Source: a bacterium
GTDB taxonomy: Bacteria; Pseudomonadota; Alphaproteobacteria; Rhizobiales; Aestuariivirgaceae
Length of the DNA stretch: 64,000 nucleotides
Direction: 5' to 3'
Assembly (NCBI GenBank): GCA_022842165.1
Contig: JALHQC010000014.1
Location: 1-64,000 of the forward strand
Positions 54,506-62,411 of the stretch are shown here, one piece after another. The position numbers and the translations under genes were made by a program. How positions within the stretch are numbered: position 1 is the stretch's first letter; the number at the start of each line of letters is the position of its first letter. The notes beneath the pieces are model-generated. The model was not told where the DNA came from. It searched no databases and saw only the letters and a list, made by a program, of their open reading frames with translations.

Positions 54506-55768
54506 ATGACCAACTTGAAGCGCATCGCATCGACGCTGAAGGCCTTTGCCGCCAACCAGAAGGGCACCACCGCGGTGATCTTCGCGCTGAGCATCGTGCC
54601 GCTGCTCCTCGCCGGCGGTGCGGCGATCGACTATGTGCGCTATGCCGATGCCGAGACCAGGCTTCAGGCCGCACTCGACAGCGGCGCGCTTGCCGTCGCG
54701 GCCTCCGCCGGCCTGACCGACGCCCAGCGCGCCAAGGCCGGCAAGGATACCTTCGAGAGCAATCTCAAGGCGGCCCGCATCGATCCCGCCGATGTGTTCT
54801 CGTCGTTCAAGGTCAAGGGCACGCAGGTTTCGGCGGAAGCCAATTTCATCCTGCCCTCGGGCCTGATGCAGATCGCCGGGATTTCCGAGATGGAAATCGC
54901 CGTGGCCACCGAGATCAGTGTTCCGGAAGGCAAGAAGGCCGAGATCGCGCTCGTCCTCGACTATTCGGGCTCGATGGAGGAAGTCTCGGGCGGCGAAGTG
55001 AAATATGTGGCGATGAAGAACGCCGCCAAGAAGCTGATCTCCGATCTCGAGGCCGCGAACCCCAAGAACGTGAAGGTCGGCCTCGTGCCGTTTTCGCACC
55101 ATGTCTATGTGACGATGCCCGAGAAGTTCATTGCCGGCATGAGCGGCCCCGCCAGCTGGACGGGCTGCACGCAGGACCGCCGTTATCCCCATAACCTGAC
55201 CGACAAGACCCCCGGCACTGGCGACGACACCAAATGGGGCCATGCCTTCGCCAAGGTTCATGCCAGCGACGGCTGCGCGCCCTATGCGCCGAAGGGCCTC
55301 AAGGTGACGCCGCTCACCGACGATTTCGGCAAGCTCCGCAAGCAGCTCGACGTCATGCGCCCCTATGCCTGGACCCACATCGCGCTGGGCGCCGAGTTCG
55401 GCTATCACCTGCTCTCGCCCAACGCGCCCTTCACCGAAGGCGTTGCCTATGGCGACAAGAAGACGACCAAGATCATGGTGCTGCTCACCGACGGGCGCCA
55501 GACCGAGCCGGGCTTCGGCAGCGGCGTGAGAAGCGTTGCGCAGGGTGAAAGCAATCTCGAGGCGATCTGCACGAATGCCAAGGCCTCCGGCATCACCATC
55601 ATCACCATGGCCTTCGACCTCCGCGACAAGGACACCCGCGCCCGGCTGAGCGACTGCTCCACCGATCCCGCCAAGCACTTCTTCGTCGCCGAGGACAGCG
55701 CCGAACTGGCGTCCGCCTTCGAGGAAGTGAAGTCGCAGATCACCGCGCAGGTCTTCATCAGCCGCTGA
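54506..55768 (+). CDS. Tad-like pilus-assembly protein with von Willebrand A domain
   Basis: 420 residues. N-terminal TadE/TadG-like segment: QKGTTAVIFALSIVPLLLAG with GAAIDYVRY, one membrane helix with the bulk of the protein outside. From about residue 150, a vWA domain with MIDAS motif VLDYSGSMEE and VLLTDGRQTE. Cys residues at GCTQ and GCAPY could form a disulfide. Such proteins occur with tight-adherence pilus systems, but no other tad or cpa gene is near. GAGGGAGAA precedes the ATG at 54506; a TTG seven codons upstream is in frame but unlikely. Confidence 0.85.
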   Translation: MTNLKRIASTLKAFAANQKGTTAVIFALSIVPLLLAGGAAIDYVRYADAETRLQAALDSGALAVAASAGLTDAQRAKAGKDTFESNLKAARIDPADVFSSFKVKGTQVSAEANFILPSGLMQIAGISEMEIAVATEISVPEGKKAEIALVLDYSGSMEEVSGGEVKYVAMKNAAKKLISDLEAANPKNVKVGLVPFSHHVYVTMPEKFIAGMSGPASWTGCTQDRRYPHNLTDKTPGTGDDTKWGHAFAKVHASDGCAPYAPKGLKVTPLTDDFGKLRKQLDVMRPYAWTHIALGAEFGYHLLSPNAPFTEGVAYGDKKTTKIMVLLTDGRQTEPGFGSGVRSVAQGESNLEAICTNAKASGITIITMAFDLRDKDTRARLSDCSTDPAKHFFVAEDSAELASAFEEVKSQITAQVFISR

Positions 55769-55776
55769 GCCTGATT

Positions 55777-56934
55777 TCAGGCGCCGCGCTCGACCAGTTT
55801 CGGGCGCGGCGTCTCGATCTGCGGCGCTTCCGCAAGGTCGAGGCTCTCGATGCGCAGGCCGCGTTTCGCAATTCTGTCCGATGAGACGCCGAGCTTTTCG
55901 AGATCGCCCGAAGCGAGGCTGAAATGCTTCTGGAGATCGGCCACGCGTTCCTTGAGCCGGCCGACGTCCTCCAGGAGCCGCGAGACTTCCACCTTGATGA
56001 GACCCGCCTGCTCGCGCATGCGCTGGTCCTTGAAGATCGCCTGCAGCGTCTGCACCAGCAGCATCAGCACATTGGGCGAGGCGATGATGACGCGCATCCG
56101 GTGCGCCTTCTGGATCACATCCTCGAACTTCTCGTAGAGGTCGGCATAGACCGACTCGGAAGGCACGAACATGATCGCGGTGTCATGGGTCTCGCCGGCG
56201 ATCAGGTATTTTTCCGCGATGTCGCGCACATGCTTCATCACGTCGCCGCGCAGGCGCGTTTCCGCCGGTTTTGTCTCGGCCTCGCCGCGCGCCAGCTTCA
56301 GGGTGTTGAAGGCCTCCAGCGGAAACTTGGCGTCGATCACCAGCTTCAGCGCCGAATCGGGCAGCGAGATGAGGCAGTCGGGCCGCGTGCCGTTGCTCAA
56401 GGTTCCCTGGAAGGCAAAGGCGCCGCTGTGCAGCCCGTCGCGGATGATCGCCTCCATGCGGCCCTGCCCATAGGCGCCGCGCGCCTGCTTGTTGGACAGG
56501 ATGTCCTTCAGCGTGAGCATTTCGCTCGACAGCGACGTGAGGTTCTTCTGCGCCGTGTCGATGACGGCGAGCCGCTCGTGAAGCTGGCTGAGCGACTGGC
56601 CGGTGCGCTCGGCCTGGTCGGTAAGGCTGGCGCCCAGCCGGTGCGAGACCTGGTCGAGGCGCTCGTCGAGTGTGCTGACAAGCTGCATCTGCGTGCCCTG
56701 CGCCTGCTCGGCAAGGCTCTTCAGGGCGCCTGAAAGCTCGGCGATGCGGAATTCCAGTTCGGCGGAGCGCCGGAGGGCGGCATGCGATTCGTCCGCGCGC
56801 CCGCGCTGCGCCCGCCAGGCCAGCACGACGGCTGTAACGAGCAGCAGAAGCGCGAAAATGGCGCCTGTGACCAAAAGGTCAAGAAGGGTAAAGCCGTTCC
56901 GGCCGATCTGCAGCAGCGTCTGGTCGAGGTCCAT
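55777..56934 (-). CDS. rmuC: DNA recombination protein RmuC
   Basis: 385 residues. A membrane helix at about 18-44, a long coiled coil (about 50-140), then the RmuC nuclease-like domain with GQGRMEAIIRDGL, PDCLISLPDSALKLVIDAKFP and a MFVPSESVYADLYE segment. RmuC limits inversions at repeats in E. coli. Length is in the usual range. It converges on the vWA gene with an 8-bp gap. Confidence 0.92.
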   Translation of the reverse strand: MDLDQTLLQIGRNGFTLLDLLVTGAIFALLLLVTAVVLAWRAQRGRADESHAALRRSAELEFRIAELSGALKSLAEQAQGTQMQLVSTLDERLDQVSHRLGASLTDQAERTGQSLSQLHERLAVIDTAQKNLTSLSSEMLTLKDILSNKQARGAYGQGRMEAIIRDGLHSGAFAFQGTLSNGTRPDCLISLPDSALKLVIDAKFPLEAFNTLKLARGEAETKPAETRLRGDVMKHVRDIAEKYLIAGETHDTAIMFVPSESVYADLYEKFEDVIQKAHRMRVIIASPNVLMLLVQTLQAIFKDQRMREQAGLIKVEVSRLLEDVGRLKERVADLQKHFSLASGDLEKLGVSSDRIAKRGLRIESLDLAEAPQIETPRPKLVERGA

Positions 56935-57277
56935 GGCTGGGGGAGCCTAGACCGATTCGCTGAATTGAAAGTAAGTGGCCCGCCCACACCGGCAGGGTAT
57001 GGACGGGCCCATGGCCTTCACGACTCGGGACGGCGACAGGAGCCATGCGGGCCAATGTGAATTCCGTCACTCAACGAACGTCCTGAAAAGAAGTTCCACC
57101 CCTTTTTTCGGTTTGTTTGCAGTTCGTTGACTGCGTGATCCCTGCCTGATCGAGGCTGAGGATGACCCTCGATGATGGCCTGAAAGCGGACAGAGTTAGA
57201 CCATTTCAAGACCAAAACTTGACGTGTTGGTCAAATATCTTCCGCAAAAAGCGGGAATATCGAACAGCTTCCGCAGC
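56935..57277. other. Intergenic region with inverted repeats, no recognised gene
   Basis: Between rmuC and the small ORF at 57278. It contains a perfect 9-bp inverted repeat TCAACGAAC (57071-57079) / GTTCGTTGA (57122-57130) 42 bp apart, and TTGAC (57219-57223) / GTCAA (57230-57234) around GTGTTG. The middle has a C4-T6 run (57109-57118). No clear coding sequence or family-level RNA is recognised. Confidence 0.5.
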
Positions 57278-57403
57278 TTAGCGGCTACGGTGCTTCTCGG
57301 CGCGCGGCGTGTAGGTGGTGAGGTCGCGGCGCTCCGTGAAGAACAGCGCAAAGCCGCGGGTCAGGCCATCGGCGAAGTCGCGGACGGCGTTGAGAACGAT
57401 CAT
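57278..57403 (-). CDS. Possible 41-residue small protein
   Basis: ATG at 57403, stop TAA at 57280-57278; the product begins MIVLNAVRDFADGLTRGFAL and ends in a basic tail. A weak TGAGG site is about 8 bp upstream. The codon use is like that of neighbouring genes (GCC, CTG, CGC). Size and amphipathic start resemble the many tiny helical proteins of rhizobia, but it is not DUF1127 and no homologue is known to me. A perfect palindrome lies 19 bp upstream. Confidence 0.4.
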   Translation of the reverse strand: MIVLNAVRDFADGLTRGFALFFTERRDLTTYTPRAEKHRSR

Positions 57404-57421
57404 GGTTAGCCTCAAAAGTTT

Positions 57422-57440
57422 GAAAACACGGCGTGTTTTC
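57422..57440. promoter_or_regulatory. Perfect 19-bp palindrome upstream of the small ORF
   Basis: GAAAACACG-g-CGTGTTTTC, fully symmetric around 57431. It sits in the leader or promoter of the 41-residue ORF (minus strand). It could be an operator or form a hairpin; there is no T-run of a terminator. Confidence 0.45.
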
Positions 57441-57511
57441 TGGTTGAGGCTCATATGGTGGGCAATTGTGAATGAATCATAGCCAGTTGCCGGGCAAAGC
57501 AGGTTACGCAG

Positions 57512-58477
57512 CTATGCAGGTCCTGCATGCCGGAACCGGTCGGTGGCGCGGATGATGGCGTCGGCGATCCCCGGCTCCGTTGCCGTATGCCCGGCATCCG
57601 GCACCACGATGAACTGGGCTTCGGGCCAGGCCTTGTGCAGGTCCCAGGCCGTCTGCATCGGCGTCACCACGTCGTAGCGGCCCTGGATGATGACGCCCGG
57701 AATGGCTTTCAGCCTGTGGGCCTCGGCCAGCAACTGCCCGTCATGGGTGAAGAACCCGCCGTTCATGAAATAGTGGCATTCGATGCGCGCGAAGGCCAGG
57801 GCGAAGCTGTCGGCTCCGAACTCGCTCACCCGTTTCTCGTCCGGCAGCAGCGAAAGCGTGGCGCCTTCCCACTGGCTCCAGGCCCTGGCGCAGGCCAGCC
57901 GGACCTGGGGGTCAGGCCCCGTCAGCCGCCGGTGATAGGCGGCCACCATGTCGTGGCGTTCCTCCGGCGGGATCGGAGCCACATAGCCCTCCCAATGATC
58001 GGGAAACAGCGCGCTGGCGCCCTGCTGGTAGAACCAGTCGATCTCGGACTTGCGCACCGTGAAGATGCCGCGCACGATCAGTTCGCTCACCCTGTCGGCA
58101 TGGGTTTCGGCATAGGCGAGCGCCAGCGTTGCCCCCCATGAGCCGCCCACCACCTGCCAGCGTTCGATCCCGAGATGGACGCGGAGTTTCTCGATGTCGG
58201 CGACGAGATCCCAGGTGGTGTTCTCCTCAAGCCCGGCATGCGGCGTCGATTGCCCGCAGCCGCGCTGGTCGAACACGATGATGCGGTAGGCCGCGGGATC
58301 ATGCAGCTTGCGCAGGAAGGGCGAGATGCCGCCGCCCGGCCCCCCGTGCAGGACCACGGCAGGTTTGCCCCGGGGATTGCCACATTCCTCGAAATAGATT
58401 TCGTGGCGCGCCGATACCTTGAGGCGGCCACGGGAGAAAGGGTGGATTTCCGGGTAGAATGTCTTGCGATCCGTCAA
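57512..58477 (-). CDS. pip: Proline iminopeptidase
   Basis: 321 residues of the alpha/beta hydrolase fold, S33 family. The oxyanion segment VVLHGGPGGGISPFLRKLHD, FDQRGCGQSTPH, the nucleophile Ser in GGSWGATLALAYAE, the acid Asp in GRYDVVTPM and the His in DAGHTA are all present. It cleaves N-terminal proline from peptides in the cytoplasm. The start is a TTG at 58477, supported by GGAGG 9 bp upstream. Confidence 0.94.
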   Translation of the reverse strand: MTDRKTFYPEIHPFSRGRLKVSARHEIYFEECGNPRGKPAVVLHGGPGGGISPFLRKLHDPAAYRIIVFDQRGCGQSTPHAGLEENTTWDLVADIEKLRVHLGIERWQVVGGSWGATLALAYAETHADRVSELIVRGIFTVRKSEIDWFYQQGASALFPDHWEGYVAPIPPEERHDMVAAYHRRLTGPDPQVRLACARAWSQWEGATLSLLPDEKRVSEFGADSFALAFARIECHYFMNGGFFTHDGQLLAEAHRLKAIPGVIIQGRYDVVTPMQTAWDLHKAWPEAQFIVVPDAGHTATEPGIADAIIRATDRFRHAGPA

Positions 58478-58595
58478 GTGGGGCCTCCGGGCTCATGTGC
58501 AGTTTTGGCTTTTGCCATAGCTGCAATCTTGGGTTAGTTTGAACGCTTCGGCGCACCACTCAACAAATCTCGGCGCCGGTTTAGGGGGACTATTC

Positions 58596-59009
58596 ATGTG
58601 GCAAGAATTCAAGGCTTTTGCGTTCAAAGGCAATGCCTTTGACCTCGCGGTCGGTATCATCATCGGTGTTGCCTTCGGCAAGATCGTTGACGGTATCGTC
58701 AACCTGCTCATCATGCCGATCGTCGGCGCGCTGTTCGGCGGGTTGAACTTCGACAATTATTTCCTTGCGCTGTCGTCCAACGTGACGGCGACATCGCTGG
58801 TCGAGGCCCAGAAGCAGGGCGCTGTCTTCGGTTACGGTGCCTTCATCACCATCGTGATCAATTTCCTGATCATCGCCTTCATCCTGTTCCAGCTCGTCAA
58901 GGTCTCGAACCGCATGAAGAAGTCCGAGCCGCCGGCCCCGCCGCCTGCCGCCAGCACCAGCGAAGTGCTGCTCGCCGAAATCCGCGACGCGCTTACCAAG
59001 AAGAAGTAA
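58596..59009 (+). CDS. mscL: Large-conductance mechanosensitive channel
   Basis: 137 residues. The N-terminus [27 protein letters not shown], the second helix [20 protein letters not shown] and a charged C-terminal helix ([11 protein letters not shown]) match MscL. It opens under membrane tension to relieve hypo-osmotic stress. AGGGGGA precedes the ATG at 58596; an upstream extension in frame is not MscL-like. It is followed by a strong terminator. Confidence 0.95.
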   Translation: MWQEFKAFAFKGNAFDLAVGIIIGVAFGKIVDGIVNLLIMPIVGALFGGLNFDNYFLALSSNVTATSLVEAQKQGAVFGYGAFITIVINFLIIAFILFQLVKVSNRMKKSEPPAPPPAASTSEVLLAEIRDALTKKK

Positions 59010-59035
59010 TTCATTTCCCGCATGGGAGTGGAGAG

Positions 59036-59065
59036 GCCCGGGTGCTGGACACCCGGGCTTTTTTT
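59036..59065 (+). terminator. Rho-independent terminator after mscL
   Basis: GCCCGGGTG (59036-59044), loop CTGGA, CACCCGGGC (59050-59058), then seven T. A perfect 9-bp GC-rich stem with T tail. Confidence 0.9.
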
Positions 59066-59082
59066 GTGTTTGAGAACGAACC

Positions 59083-60276
59083 ATGAGCATCGAACAGCTA
59101 CTTGCCGCCATCACCCCGCAATCCCGCAACGAGCCCGACAGCGGCATCGTCAAGGCCGCCATGTACGGGATGACGGTGCCGGGCGTCATCCCGCTCTGGT
59201 CGGGCGAGGGCAACACGCCGACCCCTGAAATCTTCACGCGGCCGGCGATCGACAGCCTGCTGGCGGGCGAGACCTTCTATACCTGGCAGCGCGGCATCCC
59301 CGAGCTTCGCGAGGCGCTGGCCCGCTATCACGAGCGGAATTTCGGCCGGCCCTTCTCCCACGAGAATTTCTTCGTCACCTCGGGCGGCATGCAGGCGATC
59401 CAGATCATCGTGCAGATGGTGGCGGGCGATGGCGACGAAATCCTGATCCCCACGCCGGCCTGGCCGAACTATGGCGGCGCGCTGCGCATCCAGGGCGCGA
59501 GGCCCGTGGAAGTGCCGATGGATTTCCGCAACGGCCGCTGGAAACTCGACCTCGACCGGCTGTTCGACGCCATCACTCCGCGCACCAGGGCGATCTCGCT
59601 GAACTCGCCCTCCAATCCGGTGGGCTGGACGGCGACGCTCGACGAGCTGATCGCGGTGCGCGACGCATGCCGCAAGCGCGGCCTGTGGATGTTCGGCGAC
59701 GAGGTCTATTCGCGCTTCTATTATGGCGACAGGGGCGAGAAACGCGCCCCCTCCTTCCTCGACATCTGCGACGACGAGGAGCAATTGCTGCTCGCCAATA
59801 CCTTCTCGAAGAACTGGGCGATGACCGGCTGGCGCATCGGCTGGCTGCAGGCGCCGAAGGCGCTGGCCCCGGCCATCGAGCGCATCATCCAGGTCAACTC
59901 CAGCGGCACGGCGGCCTTCATGCAGCGGGGCTGCGTGGCGGCGCTCGATCATGGCGATAAATTCCTGGAACAGCAGATCGCCAAGGCCCGCGCCAACCGC
60001 GACCTCGTGGTCGCGATGCTGGGCGAGATGCCGGGCATCCGCTTCGAGATTCCGCGCGGCGCTTTCTACATGTTCTTCGCGATCGAGGGCATGAGCGATT
60101 CGGCGGCGACCACCATGCGCATCATCGATGAGGCCAAGGTCGGCTTCGCGCCCGGCGCGACCTTCGGCCCCGGCGGCGAAGGCTTCCTCAGGATGTGCTA
60201 TCTCCGCGATCCGGCGAAGATCGAGGAGGCGCTGAACCGCTTCCACGGCTGGCTGAAAACCCATCGCCCGGATTGA
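59083..60276 (+). CDS. PLP-dependent aminotransferase, class I/II
   Basis: 397 residues, fold type I. The PLP lysine is in ANTFSKNWAMTGWRIGW, the pyridine-contact Asp in MFGDEVYSRFYY, and SLNSPSNPVGW and FYTWQRGIPELREAL are typical of the aspartate-aminotransferase-like subgroup. The substrate is not predictable. It starts 18 bp after the mscL terminator and stands alone. Confidence 0.92.
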   Translation: MSIEQLLAAITPQSRNEPDSGIVKAAMYGMTVPGVIPLWSGEGNTPTPEIFTRPAIDSLLAGETFYTWQRGIPELREALARYHERNFGRPFSHENFFVTSGGMQAIQIIVQMVAGDGDEILIPTPAWPNYGGALRIQGARPVEVPMDFRNGRWKLDLDRLFDAITPRTRAISLNSPSNPVGWTATLDELIAVRDACRKRGLWMFGDEVYSRFYYGDRGEKRAPSFLDICDDEEQLLLANTFSKNWAMTGWRIGWLQAPKALAPAIERIIQVNSSGTAAFMQRGCVAALDHGDKFLEQQIAKARANRDLVVAMLGEMPGIRFEIPRGAFYMFFAIEGMSDSAATTMRIIDEAKVGFAPGATFGPGGEGFLRMCYLRDPAKIEEALNRFHGWLKTHRPD

Positions 60277-60424
60277 ACTGGTGCCTTATCGGGCATCGCA
60301 CTGCACAAACGCGGGGCATCGCCATCAGCGGGCATACGGCGCGTTTCCGACGAAGTGTACATAAAATTCATATTAAACAATGGTTTGCGAATTTCTCCAA
60401 ACCGCTTTGAAGTTTGGCACTGAC

Positions 60425-60444
60425 GTTGCAATACATGTTGCAAC
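60425..60444. promoter_or_regulatory. GTTGCAA-N6-TTGCAAC inverted repeat upstream of the candidate sRNA
   Basis: Perfect 7-bp arms (60425-60431 and 60438-60444) around TACATG. TTGAAG at 60407-60412 and the AATACA/TACATG overlap could be a weak -35/-10 pair. An operator for the RNA below is one reading. Confidence 0.4.
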
Positions 60445-60445
60445 G

Positions 60446-60570
60446 CAAACGTCTGTCTTGGGTCCTCCCATTCTCAAGTAAGAGTACTCGTTGCGTCTTG
60501 GGCGTCCGGCCTGTCCGGGCCCAAGTCAGGGGTGGACGGCGACTGGTTGCTGCCGTTCACCCCTCTTTTT
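60446..60570 (+). ncRNA. Candidate small RNA with anti-Shine-Dalgarno loop and intrinsic terminator
   Basis: Three hairpins in order: a small one, CTTG (60457-60460) / CAAG (60475-60478), whose loop shows TCCTCCC (60463-60469); a second, CTTGGGC (60497-60503) / GCCCAAG (60519-60525), with an inner CCGG/CCGG pair; and a terminator, AGGGGTGGACGGC (60528-60540) / GCCGTTCACCCCT (60552-60564) followed by CTTTTT. A UCCUCCC loop plus terminator is the layout of several alphaproteobacterial trans-acting sRNAs. The 5' end is a guess. No open frame explains this structure, and the aminotransferase stop is 250 bp upstream. Class and targets are unknown. Confidence 0.55.
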
Positions 60571-60750
60571 ATCGAGGTCCCCGAACCTGTTCGAAAATTA
60601 ATCCGGCCAGCCGCTTGGCGCGGCGGGGCAACATATCCATATCCCGGTCACTGGGTCCGGGCCCCTCTGGCAGGCGATACGCCTTGCGATGTCGGACTCT
60701 TCCACCTTGAAGGCGAGACGAACGCCGCAATCTGGGAGATACCGCTGCCG

Positions 60751-61122
60751 ATGACCACCGTTCCCCCCATCACCATCGACCTGACGCGCGACGGCACGCT
60801 TGAACGCCTCGAGTTTCTCGCCTGGTTCACCGATTCCGCGATCCGCATTCCGGGCACGTCGCGCACATTCGGCGCCGATGGTTTCCTGAGCCTCATTCCC
60901 GGCGTCGGCAGCCTGTTCGGCACCGCCATGTCTCTCTACATGGTGGCTGAGGCGCTGCGCCATGGCGCACCCGCCCGGCTGCTTGGCCGCATGGGGCTGA
61001 ACATCGCCGCCGATACCGTGCTGGGCGCCATTCCGCTGATCGGCTTTCTCTTCGACATGGCCTTCAAGGCCAACCAGCGCAACCTCAACCTGCTGCGCCA
61101 GCATCTGAAGGAACAATCGTGA
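60751..61122 (+). CDS. DUF4112 protein
   Basis: 123 residues. The DUF4112 core is clear: LAWFTDSAIRIPGTSRTFGA, LIPGVGSLFGTAMSLYMVAE and IPLIGFLFDMAFKANQRNL. Two hydrophobic segments make it a likely membrane protein; function unknown. The ATG at 60751 starts just before the domain, with GGGAG about 12 bp upstream. A frame open back to 60532 crosses the sRNA terminator and is not domain-like. Its stop overlaps the next start (TGATG). Confidence 0.85.
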   Translation: MTTVPPITIDLTRDGTLERLEFLAWFTDSAIRIPGTSRTFGADGFLSLIPGVGSLFGTAMSLYMVAEALRHGAPARLLGRMGLNIAADTVLGAIPLIGFLFDMAFKANQRNLNLLRQHLKEQS

Positions 61123-61421
61123 TGAAGACCCTGATCTGGATCGCAACCTGGGTGGTGATCGCCCTGTGGTCGGGCATTTCGTGGATCGCCCATGGCCTTG
61201 TCAGCGTCGGCGGCAATCTTGTCGCCAATAATGCCGATCTCATTCCCGCGGCCGACCCGCTGCTGGTCGAATGGGCTTCGTGGCTTGCCAGCGTCGGCAC
61301 CGGCGTTGGCGAATGGCTGGTGATCGCCATCTGGGCCATCGTGTCGCTGGTGATCTTTGCGCTGGGCTTTGTCGCCACGCGGCTGGTGCCGCGGCTCAAG
61401 ACGTCTCTTCAAAACAACTGA
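61122..61421 (+). CDS. Small membrane protein, function unknown
   Basis: 99 residues with two membrane helices (LIWIATWVVIALWSGISWIA at about 4-23 and GEWLVIAIWAIVSLVIFALG at about 64-83) and a short basic tail. No family recognised. It is coupled to the DUF4112 gene (TGATG) and followed 11 bp later by the zeta-like gene, so the three form one operon. A GTG one codon earlier is the alternative start. Confidence 0.75.
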   Translation: MKTLIWIATWVVIALWSGISWIAHGLVSVGGNLVANNADLIPAADPLLVEWASWLASVGTGVGEWLVIAIWAIVSLVIFALGFVATRLVPRLKTSLQNN

Positions 61422-61432
61422 AAGGAGTAGCA

Positions 61433-61723
61433 ATGACTTTCCACGACATCGAACGCCACACCGATGGCCAGGTGATCGCGCGGCGCAACATGCGGATCGG
61501 CCTGTGGGCGGGCATGCGGCTGGGCCTTCGCGACGACCGGCTGTCGCGCTATGCCCGCGAGGTGATGGACGCCGATTACCAGCGCCCGGGGCCCGATGAT
61601 GTCGTCGAGAAGATCAGGGCGGATTTCGACGAGCATGGCGTCGAATTCGCCGATGACCTGATCCTGATGGAAATCCAGCGCGTCGAGCGCCAGGTGCGCG
61701 CCGAACTGCTGGCGACGGACTAG
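61433..61723 (+). CDS. ATP synthase inhibitor zeta-subunit-like protein (DUF1476), short N-terminus
   Basis: 96 residues. Core matches the alphaproteobacterial zeta subunit: RRNMRIGLWAGMRLGLRDDR, YAREVMDADYQRPGPDDVVE, IRADFDEHGVEFADDLILME. In Paracoccus the zeta subunit inhibits the F1-ATPase through its N-terminal segment. Here the stretch before RRN is only about 16 residues rather than about 27, and its sequence (TFHDIERHTDGQ) differs. It may be a second, non-inhibitory member. AAAGGAG precedes the ATG. Its stop shares CTAG with the stop of the convergent MarC gene. Confidence 0.82.
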   Translation: MTFHDIERHTDGQVIARRNMRIGLWAGMRLGLRDDRLSRYAREVMDADYQRPGPDDVVEKIRADFDEHGVEFADDLILMEIQRVERQVRAELLATD

Positions 61724-62355
61724 CCGGAAGCGCGCGCCAGCGCCACCACGCCGTCGATCACGAATTGCACGGCGAGCGCCGCGAGGATGATGCCAAGAAG
61801 CCTGGTCATCACCGCGCGGCCGGTGATGCCCATGATCTTCGAGATACGGTCGGCCATCAGGAAGCAGGCAAAGCACGCCGCCATGACGATGGCCGCCACC
61901 ACATAGAGCGAGACGAGATATTCGACGCGGCCCTCGGCCCGGCCCGCCAGCAGGATCATGGCGGTGATCGCGCCAGGCCCCGCCATCAGCGGAATGGCCA
62001 GCGGAAAGGCGGCGATGTTCTTGACATGATCGACGCTGATCGCCTGTTCGGCGGTGGCCTGCAGCCGCTGGCTGCGCCGGTCGAACACCATTTCCGCGGC
62101 GGCCGACAGGAGCAGCAGCCCGCCGGCGATCCGGAAGGCCGACAGCGAGATGCCGAGCAGGTCGAGCAGCTTCGCACCGCCCAGGCCTGCGGCGAGTAGA
62201 ATGCAGAAGGCGATGATCGAAGCCCGGAGCGCCACCTCGCGCCGGTGGGCCTGCGTCATCCCGCTGGTGATGCCGAGAAACAGAGCGCTGAGGAACACGG
62301 GGTCGGCGACGACGAGCAGCGTGGCGATGGCCGAGGTGATGTAGTCGGTGAGCAT
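61720..62355 (-). CDS. MarC-family membrane protein
   Basis: 211 residues with six predicted membrane helices. Family features are VADPVFLSALFLGITSG in the first helix region, RIAGGLLLLSAAAEMV and AAFPLAIPLMAGPGAITAMI in the fourth. Function of MarC (UPF0056) proteins is not known. The start at 62355 matches the family; a longer frame continuing upstream into the MttB-like gene is an artefact. It ends tail to tail, overlapping by four bases, with the zeta-like gene. Confidence 0.88.
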   Translation of the reverse strand: MLTDYITSAIATLLVVADPVFLSALFLGITSGMTQAHRREVALRASIIAFCILLAAGLGGAKLLDLLGISLSAFRIAGGLLLLSAAAEMVFDRRSQRLQATAEQAISVDHVKNIAAFPLAIPLMAGPGAITAMILLAGRAEGRVEYLVSLYVVAAIVMAACFACFLMADRISKIMGITGRAVMTRLLGIILAALAVQFVIDGVVALARASG

Positions 62356-62411
62356 GGGCTTCAGGCTAACACGGCGGAAAGCGCCGGGCCATGCCCCCGA
62401 TCGGAATCGCA

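Noticed and set aside
60532-60750. Extended N-terminus of the DUF4112 protein
   Set aside because: Begins inside the terminator hairpin of the candidate sRNA and lacks domain-like sequence; ATG at 60751 has an RBS.
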